From Streptomyces sp. NRRL WC-3618 (GTDB lineage Bacteria > Actinomycetota > Actinomycetes > Streptomycetales > Streptomycetaceae): a stretch of 64,000 nt of DNA. Of this stretch, positions 40,335 to 49,664 are shown piece by piece. The position numbers were made by a program, and so were the translations under genes. Where the stretch lies: NCBI RefSeq assembly GCF_001280005.1, contig NZ_LGDW01000348.1:1-64000 (forward strand), given 5' to 3'. The notes beneath the pieces are model-generated. The model saw only the letters and a program-made list of their open reading frames with translations. It did not search any database and was not told the DNA's origin. The first letter of the stretch is position 1. The number at the start of each line of letters is the position of its first letter.

Positions 40335-43300
40335 GTGTCCTCTCGGCATCGCCATCGCATCGCCCGGGTCCTGGCTCCGACGGTCCCCCTGGCGCTCGGC
40401 GCGGGTCTCCTGATCCCACAGTCCGCGGCGAGCGCGGAAGCGGCGGCCCCGAGCGCCGTCACCGTGCGGATCGACCCGTCGTACCAGCAGCAGGAGTTCC
40501 AGGGCTGGGGGACGAGTCTCGTCTGGTTCGCCAACGCGACGGGCGGCTATCCGGATCCCGTCCGACGACGGCTGGTGGACATGCTGTTCGGCAAGGACGG
40601 GCTCGATCTCAACATCGCGCGCTACAACATCGGCGGCGGCAACGCCCCGGACGTGCGCACCAACTACATGAAGGCCGGCGCGACCATGCCGGGCTTCTGG
40701 AAGGCCCCGGCGGGCACCACCCAGAAGGACAGGGACTGGTGGAACCCGAACGACCCGGCCGACTGGAACTGGGACGCCGACGCGAACCAGCGCTGGTGGG
40801 TGGACCAGATCAAGGACAAGGTGACCACCTGGGAGGCGTTCAGCAACTCGCCGCCCTGGTTCCAGACGGTCAGCGGCTATGTCTCCGGGGGCTTCGACGC
40901 GAACACGGACCAGATCCGCGCGGACCGGGTCGACGCGTTCGCCGCGTATCTGGTGCGGGTGACCGAGGAGCTGGAGAAGCGGCACGGCATCACATTCGAC
41001 ACCATCGATCCGCTGAACGAGCCCAACACCAACTACTGGGGCACCCAGTTGGGCGCCGACGGCCAGCCCACGGGCGGCCGCCAGGAAGGCGCGCACGCCG
41101 GGCCCGGGCTTCAGCAGAAGGTCGTGCTCGCCCTCGACAAGGCGCTCGCCGGTGCGAAGACCGACGCGGCGGTCTCCGCGATGGACGAGACCAACCCGGG
41201 CATCTTCACCCAGAACTGGAACACCTACGGCGCCGAGGCCCGCGCCGCCGTCGACCAGCTCAACGTGCACACCTACGGCACCGGTATGCGCACCAGCGCC
41301 CGTGACATCGCCAAGGGCGCCGACCGGAAGCTGTGGATGAGCGAGGTCGAGGGCACCTGGGGCACCGGGACCGACTTCACGAGCATGGAACCCGGGCTCG
41401 GCATCGCCGGCCGGATGGTCGACGACATGCGTGAACTGGAGCCCTCCGCCTGGGTGTTCTGGCAGCCCATCGAGGACGCGATCCCGCAGGCCGCGGCCGG
41501 CAAGAACTGGGGCAGCATCCACGTCCCGTTCAACTGCACGGCGGCGGACACCCTGGAGACGTGCCCGATCAAGACCAACTCGAAGTTCCACACCATCCGG
41601 AACTTCACCCACTACATCCGGCCCGGCGACCACTTCGTGAAGACCGACGATCCGTCCACGGTCGCCGCCGTGAAGGCGTCCGGCTCCGCCGCGACTGCCG
41701 TGCACGTCAACAGCGGTACGACCGCGCGTTCCGTGACCCTCGATCTCTCGCGCTTCGGCACGATCACGGGCAAGGCCTCCGTCACGCCCGTGGTCACGAG
41801 CGCCGACGGCGCGCTCGTCCAGGGCGCGCCGGTCCGCGTGACCGACCGGCGTGCGACGCTCACCGTCCCCGCGAAGTCGGTCACGACCTTCCTGGTCTCG
41901 GGTGTCAGCGGCGTGGCGAAGGACGCCGCCCTCATCCAGCCCGGGCACGTCTACCGGCTCCAGGGCACCCAGAGCGGCAAGTCGCTCACCCCGTCGGACG
42001 ACGGCACCGGCGTCGTCATCCGCACGACCAATGCGGCGAACCCCCGACAGCTGTGGTCCGTACGGCAGTTGACGCCCGGCACGGGGAACCGTGAACGCTT
42101 CGTCCTCACCAGCGCCGCCACCGGCAAGCGGCTCGCCGTGCGCGACAACGCGGCCGTCCTGGAAAACCCGGACCAGGCGCCCGGCAGCGCCGCCCAGTGG
42201 ATCCTGTCGACCACCGGCGACGGCTCCTGGACGTTCGTCAACGCCGCCACCGGCCGGCTGCTCGACGTCACCGGGCAGTCCTCGGCGGACGGCACGAAGG
42301 TGTCGACGTACACCCCGACCTCGGCGGCGAACCAGCGCTGGGCCGTGACCGACGAGACGGCGCTGCGCACCGAGCCCGCCAAGGCGTTCACCGTCCCGGG
42401 TCTGCGGCCCGAGCTGCCGAACACGGTGACGCCGGTGCTGCGGGACGGTGCCCGGGGCGCCCTGCCCGTCGTGTGGAACCTGCCGTCGGACCGGTCCTGG
42501 CGCAAGGCCGGGACGGTGCGGGTCAGGGGTGCGGCGACCGACGCTCTGGGACGCGTGGTCCCCGCTAAGGCGGTCGTCACCGTCGACACGATCGCCTCGA
42601 CCCTGCCCGGCCGTGCCAAGACGTACGTGGACGGGCAGCCGGAGTTGCCCGCAACAGTCGTCGGCGTCGGCAGGCACGGCGGCCGGACCGATCTTCCGGT
42701 CACCTGGGACCCGGTGACCGACAGGACCTTCGACGCGGCCGGGACCGTCACCCTGCGCGGCGTCGCCGGGATCGTCGGCGGCGGTACGGCCGACGCGACC
42801 GCACGCGTCCAGGTCACGGCACCGGTGGCGACCGACATCGCGCCCGACCCGGACGTCTCCGTCGCCGCCACGTTCACCGAGAGCGGCTACTCGGCGGAGG
42901 GGCTGCGCAACGGCGACCTGTCCGAGAAGGCATGGTCCAACTGGAAGCCGGGGAACACCAAGAACGCCTCCGACACCATCACGTTCACCCTGCCGAAGGC
43001 CCGCGACCTGAGCAGGGTCGTCGCGCACTTCTACCGGGACGGGTCCAGCGCGTCCTTCCCGGAGAGCCTGAAGGTGCAGGTGCGGGCCGCCGACAGCGAC
43101 CTGTGGTCCGACGCGAGCGACCCCGTCCCGGTCGGCACCGAGGGCACGCCGGTGATCGACGTACCGCTGACCACGGGGCCGGTGGCCGAGGTGCGGGTGG
43201 TCATGACGGCGCGCCAGGGCGGTTACCTGACCATGAGCGAGATCGAGGTGTACGCCAAGTCTCCCGGCGTCTCCGCGGACTCCGCCGCAACGTCGGTGGA

Positions 43301-43526
43301 GGTGGCCGGCGTGCCGGTCGCGTCCTTCGACCCGGGGACGACCGACTACCAGGCGGTGACCGGCGATCCGGCACGGGCCGCGGTCACGGCGACGGCCCGC
43401 GACCCCTATGCGAACGTCGCGGTCGAAACGATCCGGGAACACGGCCGCACGCGGGCCGTCGTCACGGTGACCGGCGAGGACGGAACGCGGACGACGACGT
43501 ACCGGATCACACTCGTACGCCGCTGA
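40335..43526 (+). CDS. Secreted multi-domain GH30 glycoside hydrolase, likely beta-1,6-galactanase
   Basis: The GTG at 40335 (GGAAGGGAG upstream) begins a signal peptide (VLAPTVPLALGAGLLIPQSAASA). The GH30 catalytic region has FQGWGTSLVWFANATGGYPD, RYNIGGGNAP, the acid/base Glu229 in DPLNEPNTNYWG and the nucleophile Glu337 in LWMSEVEG. A ricin-like beta-trefoil follows (about residues 530-675), then two bacterial Ig-like domains, an F5/8-type carbohydrate-binding domain and a C-terminal beta domain. Total length is 1063 residues. The catalytic part is paralogous to the protein at 53278. Galactanase specificity is inferred from similarity and the GH42/importer neighbours. Confidence 0.88.
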   Translation: MSSRHRHRIARVLAPTVPLALGAGLLIPQSAASAEAAAPSAVTVRIDPSYQQQEFQGWGTSLVWFANATGGYPDPVRRRLVDMLFGKDGLDLNIARYNIGGGNAPDVRTNYMKAGATMPGFWKAPAGTTQKDRDWWNPNDPADWNWDADANQRWWVDQIKDKVTTWEAFSNSPPWFQTVSGYVSGGFDANTDQIRADRVDAFAAYLVRVTEELEKRHGITFDTIDPLNEPNTNYWGTQLGADGQPTGGRQEGAHAGPGLQQKVVLALDKALAGAKTDAAVSAMDETNPGIFTQNWNTYGAEARAAVDQLNVHTYGTGMRTSARDIAKGADRKLWMSEVEGTWGTGTDFTSMEPGLGIAGRMVDDMRELEPSAWVFWQPIEDAIPQAAAGKNWGSIHVPFNCTAADTLETCPIKTNSKFHTIRNFTHYIRPGDHFVKTDDPSTVAAVKASGSAATAVHVNSGTTARSVTLDLSRFGTITGKASVTPVVTSADGALVQGAPVRVTDRRATLTVPAKSVTTFLVSGVSGVAKDAALIQPGHVYRLQGTQSGKSLTPSDDGTGVVIRTTNAANPRQLWSVRQLTPGTGNRERFVLTSAATGKRLAVRDNAAVLENPDQAPGSAAQWILSTTGDGSWTFVNAATGRLLDVTGQSSADGTKVSTYTPTSAANQRWAVTDETALRTEPAKAFTVPGLRPELPNTVTPVLRDGARGALPVVWNLPSDRSWRKAGTVRVRGAATDALGRVVPAKAVVTVDTIASTLPGRAKTYVDGQPELPATVVGVGRHGGRTDLPVTWDPVTDRTFDAAGTVTLRGVAGIVGGGTADATARVQVTAPVATDIAPDPDVSVAATFTESGYSAEGLRNGDLSEKAWSNWKPGNTKNASDTITFTLPKARDLSRVVAHFYRDGSSASFPESLKVQVRAADSDLWSDASDPVPVGTEGTPVIDVPLTTGPVAEVRVVMTARQGGYLTMSEIEVYAKSPGVSADSAATSVEVAGVPVASFDPGTTDYQAVTGDPARAAVTATARDPYANVAVETIREHGRTRAVVTVTGEDGTRTTTYRITLVRR

Positions 43527-43842
43527 GGGCGCGCTCGGAGCCGAGGAGCATCGCGGCGCCGTTCGTCGCGCCGGGTCCGGGTGGGGTGGCCGCCCGGAGC
43601 CGCCGCCCGCACTGGGCCCGCGCTCGTGGTGTGACTCCACGGACGGACTCGGCGCAGTACACCAGCGGGCCGCACTGGACGACGGCCGTGCCGCACAGGG
43701 CGTCGATGCACGGGTCCGGTGCGATCCAGCGTGACGCCACGGGGAGTTCGAGCCGTATCCCATCGCCGGGCCGGAACGCCAGGGTGACCTGCGCCGTGCC
43801 CGGGGTACGACAGAGGACGTGCCGTCCGGGCCGACCAGGCAC
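43507..43842 (-). pseudogene. GH127 beta-L-arabinofuranosidase C-terminal fragment
   Basis: The minus-strand segment TLAFRPGDGIRLELPVASRWIAPDPCIDALCGTAVVQCGPLVYCAESV matches the C-terminal beta-sandwich of GH127 enzymes, including the characteristic GPLVYC. No catalytic barrel is found upstream on this strand, and after the match the frame degenerates. The gap 43843-44000 holds nothing recognisable. A lost arabinofuranosidase would fit arabinogalactan degradation. Confidence 0.6.
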
Positions 43843-44000
43843 ACCGTGGCGCCCTCCGTCCAGCGGCGCGCCCGGGTCGCGTCACCCGAGCCGGTGTGCC
43901 GGCGGTCCGACACCCACGGCAGGTGCGGGCCGGGCACAGAAGTTCACGGCCCGGAACGCCGCCGGCACACCGGACTTCGGTACGCCGGTGGCGCTCGGCG

Positions 44001-45182
44001 TCACACCGACCGCGCCTTCTGGCGAGTGACCGCCGCTTCGGGAGCCGTGGGCGCGGTGCTCGTCGGTCCGCCCGCCGACGGTTCGGGAACGACCACTTCC
44101 CGGACCGTCGGTTTGCGGATGAGGAGCAGCGCCGCGTCGTCGTGGAGCCGGCCGCCCACATGGGCCAGCAGTTCGTCGTGCAGCGCGTCGAGGGTGCGGG
44201 AGGGCTCGTCGGAGGCGTGGCGGGCCAGTCCTTCGTGGAGCGGGTAGAAGGCGCGGCCCGGGTCGCGGGCCTCGGTGACGCCGTCGGTGTACAGCAGGAG
44301 CTGGTCGCCGTTGCTGAAGGGCAGCACCTGGAGGTCGGGGGTGTGCCCGGTCAGGGCGCGCAGCCCGAGGGGCGGGGCCGGGTGCGTGGGCTCCACGGTC
44401 ACGAGGGCGCCGGAGGCGCGCACCAGCAGCGGGGGCGCGTGTCCGCAGTTCACCACCTCCAGCTGCCCGGTCCTCGGGTATCCGGCGACGACGGCGGTGA
44501 CAAAGTCGTCCGCGCCGAGGTTACGGGCGAGACTCCGCTCGATCCTGTCGACGACGGCGAGGAGGTCGGGCTCGTCGTAGGCGGCCTCCCGGAAGACGCC
44601 GAGCACCAGCGCCGCGGTCCCCACGGCCGGCAGCCCCTTGCCGCGCACGTCGCCGACGATCAGTCTCACCCCGTAGGGCGTCGGTATCAGCGCGTACAGA
44701 TCGCCGCCGATCCTGGCCTCGGCCGCCGCCGCGCTGTAGCGGACGGCCACCTGGAAGGGGCCGACCGTCGCCGGTACGGGGCTGAGCAGGGCGTGCTGGG
44801 CGGTTTCCGCGACCGAGCGGACGGCGTCGAGCACCCGTTCCCGCCGCCCGCGCAGCGCGCTGGCCAGCCCGCTCGCCAGGGTGACGGCGGCCAGGGCGGA
44901 GAGTACGGCGGCCAGTTCCCTGGCTGGTACGCCGTCCCGGGCGCCGAGCGCCGCGCCGAGGGTCCCGGCGAGGAGGCCGACGCCCAGGACACCGCGCGGC
45001 CCGTTGGTGGTGGCGGCCAGCGCGGGTCCGGCGGCGAGCAGCGGCAGCCAGCTCGTCCCGGCGCCGCCGACGAGGTCGACCAGGACGACGGCGGAGACGA
45101 TCAGTACGGGCAGCATGGACACGCGGTTCCTGAACGCTCGTACGCGCCGATGGTCTCCGCCATGGTGTCGGGCCTGACTCAT
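44001..45182 (-). CDS. Membrane-anchored SpoIIE/RsbU-type PP2C phosphatase
   Basis: The 393-residue form (ATG at 45182) has an N-terminal region with about four membrane segments (MLPVLIVSAVVLVDLVG, WLPLLAAGPALAA, VLGVGLLAGTLGAALG, LAAVLSALAAVTLASGLAS). A PP2C-like serine phosphatase domain follows (ARIGGDLYALIPTPYGVRLIVGDVRGKGLPAVGTAA, NCGHAPPLLVRA, LYTDGVTEARDPG, HDDAALLLI). Such proteins dephosphorylate anti-sigma-factor antagonists in stress signalling. It carries no sensor domain other than the membrane part and has no visible link with the sugar genes. Confidence 0.9.
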   Translation of the reverse strand: MSQARHHGGDHRRVRAFRNRVSMLPVLIVSAVVLVDLVGGAGTSWLPLLAAGPALAATTNGPRGVLGVGLLAGTLGAALGARDGVPARELAAVLSALAAVTLASGLASALRGRRERVLDAVRSVAETAQHALLSPVPATVGPFQVAVRYSAAAAEARIGGDLYALIPTPYGVRLIVGDVRGKGLPAVGTAALVLGVFREAAYDEPDLLAVVDRIERSLARNLGADDFVTAVVAGYPRTGQLEVVNCGHAPPLLVRASGALVTVEPTHPAPPLGLRALTGHTPDLQVLPFSNGDQLLLYTDGVTEARDPGRAFYPLHEGLARHASDEPSRTLDALHDELLAHVGGRLHDDAALLLIRKPTVREVVVPEPSAGGPTSTAPTAPEAAVTRQKARSV

Positions 45183-45288
45183 GTTCCGTCCGCAGTCCTC
45201 ACCTGTGTACGGGGCGCGCCCCGAAATGCCTGTTTCGTCCAGACATTCAGGAAACGCGATCACCAGGGCGACAACAAGAAGAGGATTT

Positions 45289-46047
45289 TCAGATAGTGAG
45301 CGAGAGACTCCTGGTCACGCGGTCCGCGGTCGGAAGCAGCCGCGCCCGGATCTCCGGCAGCCGGGCGAGCCGGTCCGCCGGCAGGGAGACGCCGAGCGAG
45401 CCGATCGTGTCGCCCCGGTAGACGGGGACGGCGACACAGACCGTGCCGAGGGAGTACTCCTCCAGGTCCGTGACGGCGGGGGCCACCGGTGAGGAATCGA
45501 TACGCCGGAGCAGTTCCACCCGGCTGGTGATCGTTCTCGGGGTGAGGTCGCTGAGGTGGTGGCGGGAAAGGTAGTCGTCGCGGGAGTTCCCGTCCAGTTC
45601 CCGCAGGACGGACTTCCCGAGGGCCGTGGCGTGTCCCGCGTCCTCGAACCCCACCCAGAGGTCGACGCGGGGCGCCCGGGGACCGTCGACGATCTCGGCG
45701 ACCCGGATCTCGCCCTCCTCGTAGAAGGTGAGGTAGGCGGCGGTCGCCAGCTCGTCCCGCAGCGCGGCGAGCGTGGGACGGATACGGCTGAGCAGCGCCT
45801 GCCCGCCCGCCCCGACCTGCAACGACCCCAGCTTGTCTCCCAGGATGAACCCGCCGTCGTCCAGTTTCCGCAGGTAGCCGTCGTGGACCAGGGTCCGCAG
45901 CAGATGGTAGGCGGTGGCCAGGGGCAGCCCGGTCTCGCGGGCCAGCTGCTTCGCAGGCGCCCCGTTCACATGCGCGCTCACCGCCTCCAGCAGGCGGAAG
46001 GCCCGCTGGACGGAGGTGATCAGCGTAGGGCCGTCGTGCGCAGCCAT
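45289..46047 (-). CDS. IclR family transcriptional regulator
   Basis: The 252-residue protein has an N-terminal winged helix (TSVQRAFRLLEAVSAHVNGAPAKQLARETGLPLATAYHLLRTLVHDGYL) and an IclR effector domain (GHATALGKSVLREL, GTVCVAVPVYRGDTIGSLGVSLPADRL). It is followed by the phosphatase gene on the same strand and preceded by 363 bases without a gene. Target genes are not evident; IclR proteins often control aromatic or short-chain acid catabolism. Confidence 0.9.
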   Translation of the reverse strand: MAAHDGPTLITSVQRAFRLLEAVSAHVNGAPAKQLARETGLPLATAYHLLRTLVHDGYLRKLDDGGFILGDKLGSLQVGAGGQALLSRIRPTLAALRDELATAAYLTFYEEGEIRVAEIVDGPRAPRVDLWVGFEDAGHATALGKSVLRELDGNSRDDYLSRHHLSDLTPRTITSRVELLRRIDSSPVAPAVTDLEEYSLGTVCVAVPVYRGDTIGSLGVSLPADRLARLPEIRARLLPTADRVTRSLSLTI

Positions 46048-46410
46048 AGGACCAGCGTGCGCCCGGCGCGGGGTGTGGGCAAGGCGTGCGGGGCGTCGCG
46101 GGCAACCGAGTCCGTCAAGTGCGGTCGTCCCTGCTGGGGAGCGGCCTCCTGGACGCCGGCGCCCGGCCGGGACGGATCCCCGGGCATGGTGCGCGTGCGC
46201 CCGCCTCCGCGCGCCGCCGGTGCCGGGGTGAGGGCGGCCCGGATGGGCACGGGCGCCTCCGCCCACGTGCGCCCATGAGGAGACGCCACCGGCTCGCGGC
46301 CCGAGGCCCTGGTGGCGAAGAACCCGCACGGCGCCGCAGCCGCCTGTGCTCAGCAGGCCGCCGCCGTTACCGCGTACCACCACTTCGAAGCCGGCGCCCG
46401 CGCCGCCCCC
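46048..46410. other. Intergenic region between LacI and IclR genes
   Basis: I see no protein with recognisable features and no clear terminator here. The first part should contain the IclR gene promoter. The GC-rich reading frames crossing it are shadows without ribosome binding sites. Confidence 0.5.
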
Positions 46411-47490
46411 TCACCGAGACGGCGGCGGCGCCGTACTGTCCCGCAGGACCAGTCGCGTCGGCACGAGCGTCGTCCCGTGTTCCGTCGCGTCCTGGCGCAT
46501 CTGCCGCAGGACGCCCTCCACGCACAGCCGCCCCACCTCGGCGAAGTCCTGGTGCACGGTGGTCAGCGGCGGCAGGAACGAACTCGCCTCCGGGATGTCG
46601 TCGAAGCCGATCACGCTGACGTCCTCGGGCACCTTGCGCCCGCTCTCGTGCAGCGCCCGCAGCAGCCCCAGCGCCATCTGGTCGTTGGCCACGAACACCG
46701 CTGTGCAGTCCGGCAGTGCGGCGATCCGCAGCCCGGCGTGGTAGCCGGACTCCGCCGACCAGTCGCCGCGCACCAGGGGCGGCGCGGTCCGTCCGGACGC
46801 GAGGAGCTCGGCGCGCCAGGCGTCGGTGCGGCGCTGCGCCGCGTACGAGTCCTCGGGGCCGGCCAGATGCCAGACCGTGTCATGCCCGAGGTCCAGGAGA
46901 TGCCGTACGGCGGTCCGGGTGCCGCCCGCCTGGTCGGTGTCGACCACGGTGTAGCGGTCGCCCGCGTCGGAGTCGGCCACGACCACCTGGACGTGCGGCG
47001 GCATGGAGAGGGTCGACGCGTCGAGGAGGTGCACCTCGAGGATGACGATGACGGCGTCGACGGCGAGCTCACCGAGCCGTGAGAAGGCTCCGCGCACCTC
47101 GTCCTGCGTCGGCACGGCGACGGGCAGCAGGGTGACCGAGTACCCCTCCTGCGCCGCGGAGGTGGCGATCGCCTCCAGGGTGCGGACGTTTCCCGTGGTG
47201 GACAGGCCGAAGGTGATGACGCCGATGGTGCGGAACTCTCCGCGTTTGAGGGCACGGGCGGCGCTGTTGGGCCGGTAGCCCAGCTCCTTCATCGCCGCGA
47301 GGACCTGCCGGCGCGTCTCCTCGTTGACGCCGGGGAAGCCGTTCGACACCCGGGAGACGGTCTGCGAGGACACTCCGGCCACCCGGGCGACGTCCGCCAT
47401 GGAGACGCTCTGTGTACGACGGGCAACCCGATTCCTGGTGCGTGTGCGCGCCCGCGTCGGCTCCGCCGAGGTGCCGTCAGCTGCGTTCAC
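46411..47490 (-). CDS. LacI family transcriptional repressor of the galactan/CUT1 operon
   Basis: The 359-residue protein has a LacI helix-turn-helix and hinge (SMADVARVAGVSSQTVSRVSNGFPGVNEETRRQVLAAMKELGYRPNSAARALKRG) and a sugar-binding PBP1-like domain (GYHAGLRIAALPDCTAVFVANDQMALGLLRALHESGRKVPEDVSVIGFDD). The GTG at 47490 has GGGAGG upstream. It faces the transporter operon across 210 bases that contain two perfect operators, so it most likely represses that operon and itself until an oligosaccharide inducer appears. Confidence 0.93.
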   Translation of the reverse strand: MNAADGTSAEPTRARTRTRNRVARRTQSVSMADVARVAGVSSQTVSRVSNGFPGVNEETRRQVLAAMKELGYRPNSAARALKRGEFRTIGVITFGLSTTGNVRTLEAIATSAAQEGYSVTLLPVAVPTQDEVRGAFSRLGELAVDAVIVILEVHLLDASTLSMPPHVQVVVADSDAGDRYTVVDTDQAGGTRTAVRHLLDLGHDTVWHLAGPEDSYAAQRRTDAWRAELLASGRTAPPLVRGDWSAESGYHAGLRIAALPDCTAVFVANDQMALGLLRALHESGRKVPEDVSVIGFDDIPEASSFLPPLTTVHQDFAEVGRLCVEGVLRQMRQDATEHGTTLVPTRLVLRDSTAPPPSR

Positions 47491-47533
47491 CCGTCCACCC
47501 TCCCAGTCCGGTCCAAAGTTACCCCGACGACCC

Positions 47534-47563
47534 TTGACCAGCGTCGGGCGAGCGGTGTAGACA
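47534..47563 (+). promoter_or_regulatory. Promoter of the CUT1 operon
   Basis: TTGACC (47534-47539) and TAGACA (47558-47563) are separated by 18 bases, giving a sigma-70-like promoter read toward the permease genes. The first LacI operator begins 13 bases downstream of the -10 hexamer, over the likely transcription start, as expected for repression. Confidence 0.6.
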
Positions 47564-47575
47564 TGCCGCCATCAG

Positions 47576-47591
47576 ATGTTTACGTAAACAT
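47576..47591. promoter_or_regulatory. LacI-family operator O1
   Basis: ATGTTTACGTAAACAT is a perfect 16-bp palindrome with a central CG. An identical copy lies 56 bp downstream. Both sit between the LacI gene and the first permease gene. Confidence 0.85.
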
Positions 47592-47631
47592 AACAGCCGC
47601 CGACCCTCTCGCGGGGGTTCTGCGTGCAGGG

Positions 47632-47647
47632 ATGTTTACGTAAACAT
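47632..47647. promoter_or_regulatory. LacI-family operator O2
   Basis: This is a second exact copy of ATGTTTACGTAAACAT; here the symmetry extends one more base on each side (GATG...CATC). The 56-bp centre spacing, about five helical turns, would let two repressor dimers bind on one face of the DNA. Confidence 0.85.
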
Positions 47648-47700
47648 CGGGGCGGCGGCGGACCAGCGTCGGTTCCGAGACGGACGAGCGAGGCACGACA

Positions 47701-48627
47701 ATGACAACCCTAGAACCGCCGGTGGCCGTGAAACGCGCCCCGGCCCGCCCCGCGGCGAAGAGGGACCGCCGCTCATGGACGGGATGGGGGTTCGTAGGCC
47801 CGTTCGTGGCGGTGTTCGCCCTCGTCTTCCTGGCACCCATCGGGTACTCGATCTACCTCAGCCTCTTCAGGGACCAGCTGATCGGCGGGACCAGCTTCGT
47901 CGGCCTGGACAACTACACGCAGGCCCTCCAGGACGACCAGTTCTGGGACTCGCTGGCCCGGGTCTCGCTCTTCCTGGCCGTCCAGGTACCGATCATGCTC
48001 GGTATCGCCCTGCTGATCGCCCTGGCCCTGGACAGCGGACGCCTCTTCGGCAAGGACTTCTTCCGCATCGCGATCTTCCTGCCGTACGCGGTGCCCGCCG
48101 TGGTCGCCACTCTCATGTGGGGCTTCATGTACGGCACGAAGTACGGGCTGGTCGGTGACATCAACAGCGCGTTCGACGTGACCCTGCCCGACCCGCTCTC
48201 CAGCGATCTGGTCCTGGCGTCGATCGGCAACATCGTCACGTGGGAGTTCATCGGCTACAACATGCTGATCTTCTACTCCGCGCTGCGGGTGATCCCGCTC
48301 TCGCTCTACGAGGCGGCGGAGATCGACGGCGCCGGGCAGTTCCGGGTGATCACCGCCATCAAGCTCCCCGCGATCCGCGGCGCGCTCGTCATCGCGACGA
48401 TCTTCTCGATCATCGGCAGCTTCCAGCTCTTCAACGAGCCGGCCATCCTGCGGCCCCTGGCGCGCAACGCCATCACGACCGACTTCACCCCGAACTTCTA
48501 CACGTACTCGCTGTCCTTCAACGGCCAGCAGCACAACTACTCCGCGGCGGTCGCCATCATCATGGGGCTGATCACGATGGTCATCGCCTATGTCGTGCAG
48601 CTCCGCGGCATGCGCAAGGGAGCGTGA
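47701..48627 (+). CDS. CUT1 sugar ABC transporter permease (MalF type)
   Basis: The 308-residue protein has six predicted membrane segments and the coupling motif EAAEIDGAGQFRVITAIKLPAIRG near residues 200-225. It pairs with the next permease to form the channel of a carbohydrate importer. The transporter operon lacks an ATPase, which in Streptomyces is commonly supplied by the shared MsiK protein. Operators O1 and O2 lie directly upstream. Confidence 0.93.
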   Translation: MTTLEPPVAVKRAPARPAAKRDRRSWTGWGFVGPFVAVFALVFLAPIGYSIYLSLFRDQLIGGTSFVGLDNYTQALQDDQFWDSLARVSLFLAVQVPIMLGIALLIALALDSGRLFGKDFFRIAIFLPYAVPAVVATLMWGFMYGTKYGLVGDINSAFDVTLPDPLSSDLVLASIGNIVTWEFIGYNMLIFYSALRVIPLSLYEAAEIDGAGQFRVITAIKLPAIRGALVIATIFSIIGSFQLFNEPAILRPLARNAITTDFTPNFYTYSLSFNGQQHNYSAAVAIIMGLITMVIAYVVQLRGMRKGA

Positions 48628-48630
48628 ACC

Positions 48631-49578
48631 ATGAGCAGCTCCGTCACCACCACCTCCCCGTCCGCGTCCGCGCCGGCCGACGGCGCCCCCAAGAGGGCGC
48701 CCCGGCTGCGCACCGGTCATAAGCACACCCCCGGCCGCCCCAAGCGCAGCATCCTGCTGACCGTGCTCACCGGTCTGATCCTGGTCTACACGGTCGTGCC
48801 CCTGATCTGGCTGGTCATCAGCGCCACCAAGAGCATGGACGGGCTGGCCAATTCGAACGGCATGTGGTTCGCCAAGGACTTCGCCCTCTGGCAGAACATC
48901 CACGACACGTTCACCTACCACGACGGCATCTTCGTCCGCTGGCTGCTGAACACCCTGCTGTACGTCGTGCTCGGCGCCGGCGGCGCCACCCTGCTGGCCA
49001 TTCTCGGCGGCTACGCGCTGGCGAAGTTCACCTTCCCCGGCAAGCGCGCCGTGTTCGCCGTGGTCATCGGCGCTGTCGCGGTCCCGGGTACGGCCCTTGC
49101 GGTGCCCACCTTCCTGATGTTCAGCAAGATGGGGCTGACCGACACCCCGTGGGCGGTGATCATCCCCTCGCTCGTGTCGCCGTTCGGGCTGTACCTGATG
49201 TGGGTCTTCGCGTCGGAGGCGATCCCCACCGAACTGATGGAAGCGGCCCGCATCGACGGAGCGGGCGAGGTGCGCACCTTCTTCCAGGTCGCCCTGCCCC
49301 TGCTCGCCCCCGGCACCGTGACCGTCCTGCTGTTCACCACGGTCGCGACCTGGAACAACTACTTCCTGCCGCTGATCATGCTCAAGGACCCGAACTGGTA
49401 CCCGTTGACCCTGGGTCTGGACGCCTGGAACTCGCAGGCCCAGACGATCGGCGGCGACGTCGTCTTCAACCTGGTGATCACCGGCTCCCTGCTCACCATC
49501 ATCCCGCTGATCGCGGCGTTCCTCCTGCTCCAGAAGTACTGGCAGTCCGGCCTCTCGGCCGGAAGTGTCAAGGAGTGA
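48631..49578 (+). CDS. CUT1 sugar ABC transporter permease (MalG type)
   Basis: The 315-residue protein starts three bases after the previous stop. It has six membrane segments and the EAA loop EAARIDGAGEVRTFFQVALPLLAPG. A Ser/Thr/Pro-rich cytoplasmic tail of about 45 residues precedes the first membrane segment. It forms a heterodimeric channel with the MalF-type protein. Confidence 0.93.
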   Translation: MSSSVTTTSPSASAPADGAPKRAPRLRTGHKHTPGRPKRSILLTVLTGLILVYTVVPLIWLVISATKSMDGLANSNGMWFAKDFALWQNIHDTFTYHDGIFVRWLLNTLLYVVLGAGGATLLAILGGYALAKFTFPGKRAVFAVVIGAVAVPGTALAVPTFLMFSKMGLTDTPWAVIIPSLVSPFGLYLMWVFASEAIPTELMEAARIDGAGEVRTFFQVALPLLAPGTVTVLLFTTVATWNNYFLPLIMLKDPNWYPLTLGLDAWNSQAQTIGGDVVFNLVITGSLLTIIPLIAAFLLLQKYWQSGLSAGSVKE

Positions 49579-49664
49579 TCCACCCCCAGACCCCACAAGA
49601 CCCCCTCGGCTTCACCGTATTCAACCCTCACCTGTCCCACCCACGAAGAAGTGGAAGCACCTCG

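Noticed and set aside
40278..43937. 1219-codon open frame antisense to the large GH30 gene
   Set aside because: The composition is repetitive and no domain is visible. The plus strand carries signal peptide, catalytic Glu motifs and carbohydrate-binding modules.
46048..46410. Small protein genes between LacI and IclR
   Set aside because: Frames here lack ribosome binding sites and consist of Arg/Ala/Pro-rich shadow sequence.
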